From contig CABRIC010000058.1 of NCBI GenBank assembly GCA_902470905.1, forward strand, positions 1 to 11,019: a stretch of DNA of 11,019 nucleotides, written 5' to 3'. The translations under genes were made by a program, and so were the position numbers. Positions 1 to 6,010 of the stretch are shown piece by piece. Source of the DNA: an uncultured Collinsella sp. (GTDB lineage: Bacteria; Actinomycetota; Coriobacteriia; Coriobacteriales; Coriobacteriaceae). The notes beneath the pieces are model-generated. The model did not search any database. It worked only from the letters and a program-made list of their open reading frames with translations, and was not told the origin of the DNA. How positions within the stretch are numbered: position 1 is the first letter of the stretch; each line of letters opens with the position of its first letter.

Positions 1-216
1 CGGTCTTTCATGCAGCAGGGGCTCTCAATGTTTTTATGTCCTGCTCATATCGTCTCTGCCGGCAGTAAGGGACAGTCCCCAAGTGCCAAGTGCCGCATCT
101 GTCCCCTTTGCACCAAAATGGTGCAGATTAACCTGTCCCCAATGCACCAAGCGTGCCGCGGGGGCTGCGTTGTGACACAATGGCGTTTGTTCGATTCGTT
201 ATGCGAAAGGCCAACT
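1..216. other. Repeat-rich leader upstream of the foldase gene
   Basis: No convincing gene is seen here. The reading frame of the downstream foldase stays open back to position 10, but that 69-codon extension is cysteine-rich, runs through the repeats and lacks a ribosome site, so I treat it as non-coding. The stretch holds a 10-bp perfect palindrome (CTGCCGGCAG, 56-65), a tandem CAAGTGC pair (80-93) and the tag cluster listed separately. A promoter for the foldase gene must lie here or further left, but I could not pick one confidently. A TTGTGA at 170-175 is a possible -35 element with no good -10 partner. Confidence 0.5.
69..149. repeat. Cluster of GGGACAG/CTGTCCCC tags with dyads
   Basis: Three tags lie within 72 bp: GGGACAGTCCC (69-79, itself a dyad), CTGTCCCC (99-106) and CTGTCCCC (133-140). 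The second and third head a 17-bp direct repeat, CTGTCCCC-NN-TGCACCA (99-115 and 133-149), differing only at the two N positions and spaced 34 bp apart. Between them TGCACCA-AAA-TGGTGCA (109-125) forms a perfect 7-bp dyad. The same tag recurs in other gaps of this window, which suggests a dispersed REP-like family. Whether it binds a protein, folds in RNA or is a mobile relic cannot be told from sequence alone. Confidence 0.6.
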
Positions 217-1437
217 ATGGCAAATAAGAAAAAGAACTCCGAGGCCGCGCCGACGCCCGAGCAGCAGGCCCGCGCTGCCTCCAGCTCTCGCAAGAAGCAG
301 CGCAAGACGTACGTGTCTAAGACCGTCAAGATCGTCCTGGTGGTCATCGGCGTGCTGGCGATGCTGCTTTCCGTCTCGGCGATGGCGTGCTCCGGCCTTA
401 TGTCGCAGGCCGAGGACACCTCGGGCTACAAGCTGACCGGCGGTGTTGCTGCTACTATCAACGGCACCAACCTCACCGAGGACACCGTGACCAAGCAGAT
501 CATGAGCATGCGCACGTCTTACGGCTACACCAAGGACGAGGACTGGGCGCAGTATCTGGTTGACAACGACCTCACGCCCAGGAAGTACCGCAAGCAACTC
601 ATCGACTCCTACACGCAGCAGATTCTGCTTCAACAGGCACAGAAGGAGAACGGCGTGACGGTGTCGGACGAGGAGGTCGAGAAGGCTTGGAAGGACGCGT
701 GCAAGAGCGCGGGCGGTGCCAAGGCCTTTAAGAAGACCCTCAAGACCTACGGCTATACCGAGGACACCTACAAGGACTCGCTCAAGGAGAGTCTGGCGCA
801 GCAGAAACTCAAGGATGCCGTGGCGCCCACGAGCAAGCCCAAGGACAGCGAGATTGTCGATTACATCAACGAAAACCTGTCCAGCTACAACGACGCTCGC
901 CGCTCGTCGAACATCCTGATCAAGGTTGATTCCGACGCATCTGACGAGGACAAGGCCGCTGCCAAGGCCAAGGCGCAGGAGTGCCTGGACAAGATCAACT
1001 CCGGCGAGCTGAGCTTTGAGGACGCCGTTGAGCAGTACTCCGAGGACACCGGTTCCAAGGAGAAGAAGGGCGATGTGGGCTGGGATAAGCTCACCACCTT
1101 TGTCGACAGCTACCAGACGGCGCTCGAGGGGCTCAACAAGGGCGATGTGAGCGACGTCGTCGAGTCGACCTATGGTTATCACATCATCAAGTGCACCGAC
1201 TACTTCCATGTCGATAATCAGGTTGATGACATCAAGCAGGTACCCAAGGACATCAAGAAGTACGTCTCCAACGTGGTGAAGACGCAGGCGGCAAGCACTG
1301 CGTACAGCGAGTGGCTGGAGCAGTACAAGAAGGACGCCGACATCACCGTTAACCCCATGCCCAAGGACGTGCCGTACAACGTCAGCCTGAAGGGCGTCAC
1401 CAAGAGTTCGACCGACGATTCGTCGACGACTAAGTAA
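217..1437 (+). CDS. Membrane-anchored peptidyl-prolyl isomerase (PpiC/parvulin, PrsA/SurA-like foldase)
   Basis: This 406-residue protein probably helps exported proteins fold outside the membrane by isomerising peptidyl-prolyl bonds. The start at 217 is chosen because GAAAGG (205-210) lies 6 nt upstream. The order is a basic, cytoplasmic-looking tail (1-36), one hydrophobic segment (about 37-57), a SurA/PrsA-type N-terminal helical region (about 75-200), a PpiC domain (about 228-326), and a Ser/Thr/Lys-rich C-terminus. The PpiC domain opens with SSNILIK (230-236), contains GDVGW, and closes with YGYHIIK (319-325), where H322 is the conserved family histidine. Cys58 follows the hydrophobic segment, but A-M-A-C is a poor lipobox, so a signal anchor is more likely than a lipoprotein. 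The PpiC call is firm; PrsA versus SurA naming is not. It is followed by yqeY 54 nt downstream and probably shares its transcript. Confidence 0.88.
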   Translation: MANKKKNSEAAPTPEQQARAASSSRKKQRKTYVSKTVKIVLVVIGVLAMLLSVSAMACSGLMSQAEDTSGYKLTGGVAATINGTNLTEDTVTKQIMSMRTSYGYTKDEDWAQYLVDNDLTPRKYRKQLIDSYTQQILLQQAQKENGVTVSDEEVEKAWKDACKSAGGAKAFKKTLKTYGYTEDTYKDSLKESLAQQKLKDAVAPTSKPKDSEIVDYINENLSSYNDARRSSNILIKVDSDASDEDKAAAKAKAQECLDKINSGELSFEDAVEQYSEDTGSKEKKGDVGWDKLTTFVDSYQTALEGLNKGDVSDVVESTYGYHIIKCTDYFHVDNQVDDIKQVPKDIKKYVSNVVKTQAASTAYSEWLEQYKKDADITVNPMPKDVPYNVSLKGVTKSSTDDSSTTK

Positions 1438-1440
1438 TCA

Positions 1441-1469
1441 TGGGGCGGTGCACGCGTGAGTACCGCCCA
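1441..1469 (+). other. Small hairpin between foldase gene and yqeY
   Basis: TGGGGCGGT (1441-1449) pairs with ACCGCCCA (1462-1469) with one bulged G, giving an 8-bp GC-rich stem. The loop contains the palindrome CACGCGTG (1451-1458). It has no T-run, so it is not an intrinsic terminator. It starts two bases after the foldase stop codon and ends 7 nt before the yqeY ribosome site. It could mark a processing or stability point within a shared mRNA; this is inference. Confidence 0.4.
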
Positions 1470-1476
1470 CGCTATT

Positions 1477-1483
1477 GAGGAGG
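1477..1483 (+). promoter_or_regulatory. Ribosome binding site deciding the yqeY start
   Basis: GAGGAGG sits 2 nt before the ATG at 1486 and 8 nt before the ATG at 1492. The 8-nt spacing is normal and the 2-nt spacing is too tight, so the start at 1492 is preferred. An upstream in-frame GTG at 1456 lies before this site and is rejected. Confidence 0.7.
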
Positions 1484-1491
1484 ATATGCAG

Positions 1492-1935
1492 ATGACCAAC
1501 GAAGAGCTGCAGAAGGAAATGATTGCGGCCATGAAGGCCAAAGACAAGGTTCGCCTGTCTATCATTCGCCAGGTCAAGGCCGAGGTGAAGAATATCGAGG
1601 TCAACGAGCGTCGCGATGTGACCGAGGAAGACGTCAACAGCATGATCAAGCGTCTGATTAAGCAGACGAGTGAGACGCTGGAGATGTCCATTAAGGCCGG
1701 TACCGACCAGGAGCGTACCGACAACCTGACCGAACAGGTTAAGATTCTGGAGAGCCTGCTGCCCGCGCAGGTTTCGGGTGAGGAACTCGAGGCCCTGATC
1801 GAGCAGGTCATCGCCGAGCTGGGCGCGACCTCTAAGAAGCAGATGGGCCAGGTCATGGGCGCTCTGGGTAAGGCCACTGGCGGCAACTTCGATAAGCCGG
1901 CAGCAGCAAAGATTGTCGGAGCAAAGCTGGCTTAA
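1492..1935 (+). CDS. yqeY: YqeY/GatB-tail domain protein
   Basis: The product has 147 residues, the normal size for the YqeY family. The family resembles the tRNA-binding C-terminal tail of the GatB subunit of Asp/Glu-tRNA amidotransferase, but its own role is not established. The sequence starts MTNEELQKEM and is mostly helical and charged. It contains the family segments KDKVRLSIIRQVKAEVKN (about 18-35), LLPAQVS and KKQMGQVMGAL (119-129), and ends with the typical AAAKIVGAKLA. It follows the foldase gene in the same direction and ends 28 nt before a strong terminator, so it is probably the last gene of a two-gene unit. Start choice rests on the ribosome site at 1477-1483. Confidence 0.9.
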   Translation: MTNEELQKEMIAAMKAKDKVRLSIIRQVKAEVKNIEVNERRDVTEEDVNSMIKRLIKQTSETLEMSIKAGTDQERTDNLTEQVKILESLLPAQVSGEELEALIEQVIAELGATSKKQMGQVMGALGKATGGNFDKPAAAKIVGAKLA

Positions 1936-1963
1936 GGGCCGAGCGGTACATAGTTGATGTTGA

Positions 1964-1996
1964 GGGGGCGTGGCCGTCATGGTCGCGCCCCTTTTT
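1964..1996 (+). terminator. Intrinsic terminator after yqeY
   Basis: GGGGCGTGGCC (1965-1975) pairs with GGTCGCGCCCC (1981-1991) over 11 bp with two G-U pairs and a 5-nt loop. It is followed directly by TTTTT (1992-1996). It should end the foldase-yqeY transcript and separates it from the transporter genes. Confidence 0.85.
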
Positions 1997-2007
1997 GCTG
2001 GGCTGGA

Positions 2008-2078
2008 CGCTCGTTGGGGACAGACTTAAATGAGTGCCCAATGAGCGGGTACTCATTTAAGTCTGTCCCCAACGAGCG
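2008..2078. repeat. Long near-perfect palindrome carrying the GGGGACAG tag
   Basis: Bases 2008-2035 and 2051-2078 are exact reverse complements (28 bp). Pairing continues inward for four more positions (2036-2039 with 2047-2050, one G-U), leaving a 7-nt loop (2040-2046). The arms carry GGGGACAG (2016-2023) and CTGTCCCC (2063-2070) and a CTTAAATGAGT segment. It lies 12 nt beyond the yqeY terminator and ahead of the transporter promoter. It has no T-run and is not needed as a terminator. It most resembles a REP/MITE-like element or a strong cruciform or RNA hairpin; its origin is inferred, not shown. Confidence 0.85.
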
Positions 2079-2118
2079 GGTGGAAGGTTGCGGGTTCTTT
2101 ACGGGAATGTAGTGTGGG

Positions 2119-2147
2119 CTGCGGAAACGCGGTTCTTTCCGTACAAT
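2119..2147 (+). promoter_or_regulatory. Putative promoter of the ABC importer operon, with overlapping dyad
   Basis: TACAAT (2142-2147) is a good -10 element. The hexamer 17 bp upstream (2119-2124, CTGCGG) is a poor -35, so activation or a different sigma preference is possible. A dyad, CGGAAA (2122-2127) and TTTCCG (2136-2141) with an 8-nt centre, fills the spacer and abuts the -10, where a regulator could bind. Transcription would begin near 2155, about 30 nt before the ATPase start. None of this is confirmed. Confidence 0.4.
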
Positions 2148-2182
2148 AGTTCAACTCGTGTAAACGCAGGGAAGGGACATTC

Positions 2183-2914
2183 ATGGCAGACATGATCGAG
2201 ATCAAGCATCTCAACAAGTACTTTGGCGACCTGCATGTGCTCAAAGATATCAATCTCACCGTCAAGCGCGGCGAGAAGCTCGTAATGATCGGGCCTTCCG
2301 GCTCGGGTAAGTCGACGCTCATCCGTTGCGTCGATTATCTGGAGGAGCCCACGTCGGGCGAGGTCATCATCGACGGTACGCCGCTCACCAAAAAGAATCA
2401 CCTGGAGATGGCTCGCAAGTACAGTTCCATGGTGTTTCAGCAGTTCAACCTGTATCCCAACATGACGGTGCTGGGCAACCTGACGCTCGCGCCCATCAAG
2501 CTGCAAAAGAAGAGCAAGGAGGAGGCGACCGAGATCGCCATCGCCGCGCTCAAGCGCGTTGGCATGGCGCATAAGGCCGGCGAGTATCCGCAGAACCTCT
2601 CGGGCGGTCAGCAGCAGCGCATCGCCATTGCCCGTGCCCTGTGCACCAAGCAGCCCATCATCCTGTTTGACGAACCGACCTCGGCGCTCGACCCCGAGAT
2701 GGTCCAGGAGGTTCTGGACGTTATGATTGAGCTCGCGCAGGAGGATATCACCATGATCTGCGTGACGCACGAGATGGGCTTTGCGCGCCAGGTGGCCGAC
2801 CGCGTCATCTTTATGGAGGACGGCCGCATTCTGGAGGAGGGCACCCCCGAGCACTTCTTCGATAATCCCGAGAACCCGCGCTGCCGTGAGTTCCTGTCCA
2901 AGATTTTGCACTAG
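2183..2914 (+). CDS. Polar amino-acid ABC importer, ATP-binding protein (GlnQ/HisP type)
   Basis: This 243-residue cytoplasmic ATPase powers uptake by the two permeases encoded downstream. All ABC motifs are visible: Walker A GPSGSGKST (37-45), Q-loop VFQQF (84-88, NLYPNMTV follows), signature LSGGQQQR (139-146), Walker B IILFDE (159-164), D-loop SALD (167-170) and H-loop His196. The length and the FFDNPENPR segment near the C-terminus are typical of the PAAT (glutamine/histidine/glutamate) subgroup. The start at 2183 has GGGAAGGGA (2169-2177) 5 nt upstream. It is first in a four-gene operon; the binding-protein gene begins 8 nt after its stop. The substrate cannot be read from this subunit, so no specific symbol is given. 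Confidence 0.93.
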   Translation: MADMIEIKHLNKYFGDLHVLKDINLTVKRGEKLVMIGPSGSGKSTLIRCVDYLEEPTSGEVIIDGTPLTKKNHLEMARKYSSMVFQQFNLYPNMTVLGNLTLAPIKLQKKSKEEATEIAIAALKRVGMAHKAGEYPQNLSGGQQQRIAIARALCTKQPIILFDEPTSALDPEMVQEVLDVMIELAQEDITMICVTHEMGFARQVADRVIFMEDGRILEEGTPEHFFDNPENPRCREFLSKILH

Positions 2915-2922
2915 GCGCGGTG

Positions 2923-3798
2923 ATGGACATGACGGATATGACGAGGGCGGCCGTGTCGCGCCGTCACTTTTTGCAGCTGGCGGGCGCCGGCATGCTTGCG
3001 CTGACGGGGACCGCGCTTGCCGGTTGCGGCAACTCCACCAGCGGCGAGGACTCCGACAAGGGGTCTAAGCTTGCGGCCATCAAGTCGCGTGGCCATCTGA
3101 ATGCCGGCGTTAAGAAGGACGTTCCCGGCTACGGCTATTACGATACCGCCAAGGGTCGCTTTGAGGGCATGGAGGTCGATTTGTGCTACCAGATCGCGGC
3201 CGCCGTCTTTGGCGTGAGCTACAAGGAGGCCCGTGCCCAGGAGCTTGTCGAGTTTACCGACGTGACGCCCAAGACGCGCGGCCCGCTGATCGATAACGGC
3301 CAACTCGACGTGGTCGCGGCGACCTACACCATCACCGACGAGCGCAAGAAGAGCTGGGACTTCTCGACGCCGTACCGCACCGACTACGTGGGACTCATGG
3401 TCAAGAAGCGTTCGGGCTTTACCTCGATTGAGGACCTGGACGGCAAGGTCATTGGCGTGAGCCAGGGCGCTACCACGCAGAGCCTGATCGAGCAGATGAT
3501 CAAGGACAACGGCTTTAGCTGCAAGCCCGAGTTTAGGGCCTTTAGCGGCTACCCCATCATCAAGAGTTCGCTCGACGCCGGCAATATCGACGTCTTTGCC
3601 ATGGACCGCTCCACGCTGGCCGGTTATATGAACGAGACCGTTGAGCTGCTGCAGCCCGAGGTCAAGTTTGGCGAGCAGGGCTACGGCGTGGCGACCAAGA
3701 AGGGCTGCGACCTTTCGGCCGTGGTCGATCAGGTGATTTGCGATCGCCTGGCCGATGGCTGGCTCGACCAAGAGGTCAAGACCTGGGGTCTTGTATAG
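2923..3798 (+). CDS. Amino-acid ABC importer substrate-binding lipoprotein (SBP family 3), Tat-like signal
   Basis: The product has 291 residues from the ATG at 2923; a GTG at 2920 and ATGs at 2929 and 2938 are alternatives, since no strong ribosome site decides. The N-terminus carries SRRHFLQ (12-18), close to the twin-arginine consensus. A hydrophobic stretch and lipobox LAGC follow, with Cys35 as the predicted lipidated residue. After a Ser/Gly/Asp linker, the family 3 fold begins near residue 50. FEGMEVDL (80-87) matches the family signature, and VSQGATTQSL is the usual hinge-region motif. It should bind an amino acid outside the membrane and deliver it to the permeases. Glutamine, glutamate, aspartate or cystine are all possible; substrate is not determined. 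Its place directly behind the ATPase supports one transport complex. Confidence 0.9.
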   Translation: MDMTDMTRAAVSRRHFLQLAGAGMLALTGTALAGCGNSTSGEDSDKGSKLAAIKSRGHLNAGVKKDVPGYGYYDTAKGRFEGMEVDLCYQIAAAVFGVSYKEARAQELVEFTDVTPKTRGPLIDNGQLDVVAATYTITDERKKSWDFSTPYRTDYVGLMVKKRSGFTSIEDLDGKVIGVSQGATTQSLIEQMIKDNGFSCKPEFRAFSGYPIIKSSLDAGNIDVFAMDRSTLAGYMNETVELLQPEVKFGEQGYGVATKKGCDLSAVVDQVICDRLADGWLDQEVKTWGLV

Positions 3799-3823
3799 GC
3801 GCATCGTCCAAGGAAGGAATCAA

Positions 3824-4570
3824 ATGCTCGAAGGATTATTTGACGCCGACCGTTGGTCGACGACATTTCAAAATATGGGGCCCTTCTGGGAGGGCTTTGG
3901 CGTGACGCTACAGGTGGTCGTTGCCGGTCTGCTGCTGTCGCTGGTGCTGGGCACGCTGCTGGGCGTGTTCTCTACCACTCGTTCGCGCGTGCTGCGCGCC
4001 ATAAGCCGCGTGTACGTGGAGTTTTACCAGAACACCCCGTTGCCCGTGCAGGTGCTCTTTATGTACATGGCCGGACCGCAGTTTTTGCAGACCATAACCG
4101 GTGCCGACCAGCCGGTGCGCATCGCGCCGTTCGTGCTGGGCTTCTTGGGCGTGGGCCTGTATCACGCGGCCTACATTTCGGAGGTCATCCGCACTGGTAT
4201 CGAGGCGGTTCCGCGCGGTCAGATGGAGGCGGCCCAGAGCCAGGGCTTCACCCGTGCGCAGGCATACTGGTACATCGTGCTGCCCCAGACGTTCAAGATC
4301 ATTCTGCCGCCGCTGTGTAACCAGGCGCTCAACCTGGTCAAGAACACGTCGGTGCTGGCGCTTGTGGCCGGCGGCGACCTTATGTACCGTTCCGATAACT
4401 TTGTGAGTCTGTACGGTTACCTGCAGGGATACATCGTCTGCTGCCTTATGTACTTCATCATCTGCTTTCCGCTCGCCATGCTGGTGCAGTGGCTCGAGCG
4501 CCGCTCCAAGGAGCGTCCGCGCGGCGTGAGCCCGGCCGAGCTGGGGCTCGACAACGTAGAGGAGGCCTAG
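3824..4570 (+). CDS. Amino-acid ABC importer permease, HisM/GlnP type (first subunit)
   Basis: The 248-residue integral membrane protein is one half of the transport channel. The start at 3824 is chosen because AGGAAGGAA (3811-3819) lies 4 nt upstream; the frame is open back to 3755, but that would overlap the binding-protein gene without a ribosome site. Hydrophobic segments lie around 25-50, 70-90, 100-120 and 200-222. The family motif EFYQNTPLPVQ (66-76) precedes the EAA loop, seen here as EVIRTGIEAVPRGQMEAAQS (120-139), which contacts the ATPase. The C-terminal tail is charged and cytoplasmic in type. It is separated from the second permease gene by only 3 nt, consistent with a heterodimer. 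Confidence 0.92.
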   Translation: MLEGLFDADRWSTTFQNMGPFWEGFGVTLQVVVAGLLLSLVLGTLLGVFSTTRSRVLRAISRVYVEFYQNTPLPVQVLFMYMAGPQFLQTITGADQPVRIAPFVLGFLGVGLYHAAYISEVIRTGIEAVPRGQMEAAQSQGFTRAQAYWYIVLPQTFKIILPPLCNQALNLVKNTSVLALVAGGDLMYRSDNFVSLYGYLQGYIVCCLMYFIICFPLAMLVQWLERRSKERPRGVSPAELGLDNVEEA

Positions 4571-4573
4571 CGC

Positions 4574-5212
4574 ATGGAAATCTTCAACGCGACCAACCTG
4601 CTCTACATTTGGGGCGGCTTTGTTAAGACCATAGAGATCTCGGCGCTGTCGATCTTTTTCTCGCTCATCTTTGGCACGGTGCTGGCGCTCGTTAAGAGCT
4701 ATGCGCCCCGCCCGTTCCGTATTTTGGTGAGCGCCTATATCGAGCTGTTCCGCTGCACGCCGAACCTGCTGTGGATCCTTTTTATCTACTTTACGGTGCA
4801 GGGTTTGGACATTGTGATTTCGACCATCGCCTTTACGCTGTTTACCAGCGCTGTTATGGCCGAGATTGTGCGCGGCGGCCTCAACTCGATTCCGCGCGGC
4901 CAGTTTGAGGCGGCGCAGAGCCAGGGCTTCGGCTTCTTTGCCACCATGCGCTACATCATTCTGCCGCAGACGTTTAAGACGATTATTCCGGCGCTGTTTA
5001 GCCAGTGCACGACCGTCATTAAGGACAGCTCGTATCTTTCGGGCATTAACGTGGCCGAGCTCATGTACACGGCAAATGTCGTGATGGCCCACGCGATCGA
5101 TCTGTCGCAGGTTCTTATGCTCTACGGCCTGGTGTTTGCGATGTACTTTGTGCTCAACTTTGGTATCTCGCTGCTGGTGAGGGCTTATCAGAGGCGAATG
5201 GTGGCAGCGTAG
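4574..5212 (+). CDS. Amino-acid ABC importer permease, HisM/GltK type (second subunit)
   Basis: This 212-residue membrane protein completes the importer. The start at 4574 has GGAGG (4561-4565), inside the end of the preceding gene, 8 nt upstream. It shows the same architecture as its neighbour: hydrophobic segments near 20-42, 64-95 and 180-203, the motif ELFRCTPNLL (57-66), and an EAA loop EIVRGGLNSIPRGQFEAAQS (97-116). The EAA loop strongly resembles that of the first permease, while the rest differs, as expected for paralogous partners. It is the last gene of the importer operon. A tagged palindrome begins two bases after its stop codon. Confidence 0.92.
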   Translation: MEIFNATNLLYIWGGFVKTIEISALSIFFSLIFGTVLALVKSYAPRPFRILVSAYIELFRCTPNLLWILFIYFTVQGLDIVISTIAFTLFTSAVMAEIVRGGLNSIPRGQFEAAQSQGFGFFATMRYIILPQTFKTIIPALFSQCTTVIKDSSYLSGINVAELMYTANVVMAHAIDLSQVLMLYGLVFAMYFVLNFGISLLVRAYQRRMVAA

Positions 5213-5213
5213 A

Positions 5214-5244
5214 ATGTGGCAAAGGGACAGTCCCTTTGTCACAT
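5214..5244. repeat. Tagged palindrome between importer operon and kinase gene
   Basis: ATGTGGCAAAGGGAC (5214-5228) and GTCCCTTTGTCACAT (5230-5244) are reverse complements at 14 of 15 positions, the exception being a G-T pair, around a single central A. As RNA it would form a 14-bp stem with a CAG loop. Its core GGGACAGTCCC (5224-5234) is identical to that at 69-79. No T-run follows, so it is not a classical terminator. It ends just before the kinase ribosome site and could tune read-through or mRNA stability; that is inference. Confidence 0.75.
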
Positions 5245-5260
5245 AGAGAAAGGAATCGCG

Positions 5261-5884
5261 ATGAGCGATCTGGAGAATAAGAAGAGTCCTGTGGTCATTA
5301 CCATCGCGCGCGACTTTGGCGCCGAGGGCCACGAGATTGGTCGTATCCTCGCCGATGAGCTGGGGATTCCGCTGTACGATAACGAGCTGCTGGTGCGTGC
5401 TTCGCTGCGCGCGGGCGAGTCGCTCGACAAGATGGCCGCCTACGACGAGCGTCTGGCCGTGGAGAACATGGCGTTTCTGCCCGACCGCTACGACGCGCGC
5501 TCGTACTCGGACAAGTTGTTCCAAAAGATGAGCCAGGTGATTTTGGATCTGGGCGAGACTGAGAGCTGCATTATCGAAGGCCGTCTGTCCGATTACCTGC
5601 TGCGTAACAACCCCAACCACATTGCCGTGTTGGTGACCGCACCCTTTGAGGACCGCGTCGAGATCGTGCGCAAGAAGCGTGGCCTTAACAAAAAGAAGGG
5701 CGCCAAGCTGGTCAAACAGCAGCAGAAGGCGCGTGAGGCGTTCTATAAGCGCTACAGTGCCGGTAAGTGGAAGATGACGAGCGGCAAGGACATCGTCGTC
5801 AACCGCGCCAAGCTGGGCCGCGAGGGTTGTAAAGACGTTATCGCCGCTGCCTACCGCTACAAGGTGGCGCAGCTCGAAGGCTAA
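5261..5884 (+). CDS. Cytidylate kinase-like protein (Cytidylate_kin2-type P-loop family)
   Basis: The product has 207 residues. The start at 5261 is chosen because GAAAGGAA (5247-5254) lies 6 nt upstream; the frame is open to a GTG at 5216, but that lies inside the palindrome. The N-terminus, ITIARDFGAEGHEIGRILAD (13-32), followed by LGIPLYDNELL, matches the nucleoside-kinase-like family whose usual motif is GSGGREIG. The usual second G and S are replaced, and no Walker lysine is present. Family features further on are IIEGRLSDYLL (104-114) and AGKWKM (167-172). Most relatives are uncharacterised, so CMP kinase activity should not be assumed. It follows the importer by 48 nt on the same strand. 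Canonical CMP kinase (cmk) is a different, better conserved family. Confidence 0.82.
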   Translation: MSDLENKKSPVVITIARDFGAEGHEIGRILADELGIPLYDNELLVRASLRAGESLDKMAAYDERLAVENMAFLPDRYDARSYSDKLFQKMSQVILDLGETESCIIEGRLSDYLLRNNPNHIAVLVTAPFEDRVEIVRKKRGLNKKKGAKLVKQQQKAREAFYKRYSAGKWKMTSGKDIVVNRAKLGREGCKDVIAAAYRYKVAQLEG

Positions 5885-5939
5885 CCGACCAAAACCATCA
5901 CAAAGGTGCCTGTCCCCATCGTGGTGGTTGGGTGGTCGG
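5885..5939. repeat. Bulged hairpin with CTGTCCCC tag in its loop
   Basis: CCGACCA (5885-5891) pairs with TGGTCGG (5933-5939), and AACCATCAC (5893-5901) pairs with GTGGTGGTT (5921-5929) with one G-U. A single A faces GGG as an internal loop. The 19-nt terminal loop holds GGTGCCTGTCCCC (5905-5917). It begins at the base after the kinase stop codon, so it would be the 3' end structure of the kinase mRNA. It has no T-run of its own; the terminator at 5945-5982 follows 5 nt later. Confidence 0.6.
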
Positions 5940-5944
5940 CATAG

Positions 5945-5982
5945 AAAAAGTCCCCGCCGGGCGTGTGCTCGACGGGGACTTT
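5945..5982 (-). terminator. Terminator of the nfnAB operon, possibly bidirectional
   Basis: AAAGTCCCCG (5947-5956) and CGGGGACTTT (5973-5982) are exact reverse complements. Read on the minus strand the hairpin ends in GGGGACTTTTT, a good intrinsic terminator 28 nt past the nfnB stop. On the plus strand only TTTGCCGTTTG follows, so it may also stop kinase transcripts, but less efficiently. It sits between two convergent units. Confidence 0.8.
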
Positions 5983-6010
5983 GCCGTTTGATGGCTAGCG
6001 CTGTGGGTGA

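Noticed and set aside
69..149. Possible small CRISPR-like array
   Set aside because: There are only two imperfect 17-bp copies 34 bp apart, no third unit and no cas genes; the tag recurs singly elsewhere.
1..216. N-terminal extension of the foldase to position 10
   Set aside because: The extension passes through tagged repeats, has no ribosome site and is not signal-like. The start at 217 has a good site and gives a sensible membrane anchor.
199..1209. Long minus-strand open frame opposite the foldase gene (336 codons)
   Set aside because: It is an antisense shadow of a well-supported PpiC gene, with a Leu/Val/Arg-rich low-complexity translation and no recognisable domain. High GC makes such frames common.
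3908..5620. 570-codon minus-strand open frame across the permeases and kinase gene
   Set aside because: It spans three genes supported by motifs on the plus strand. Its His/Gln/Arg-rich translation shows no family, so it is a codon-bias artefact.
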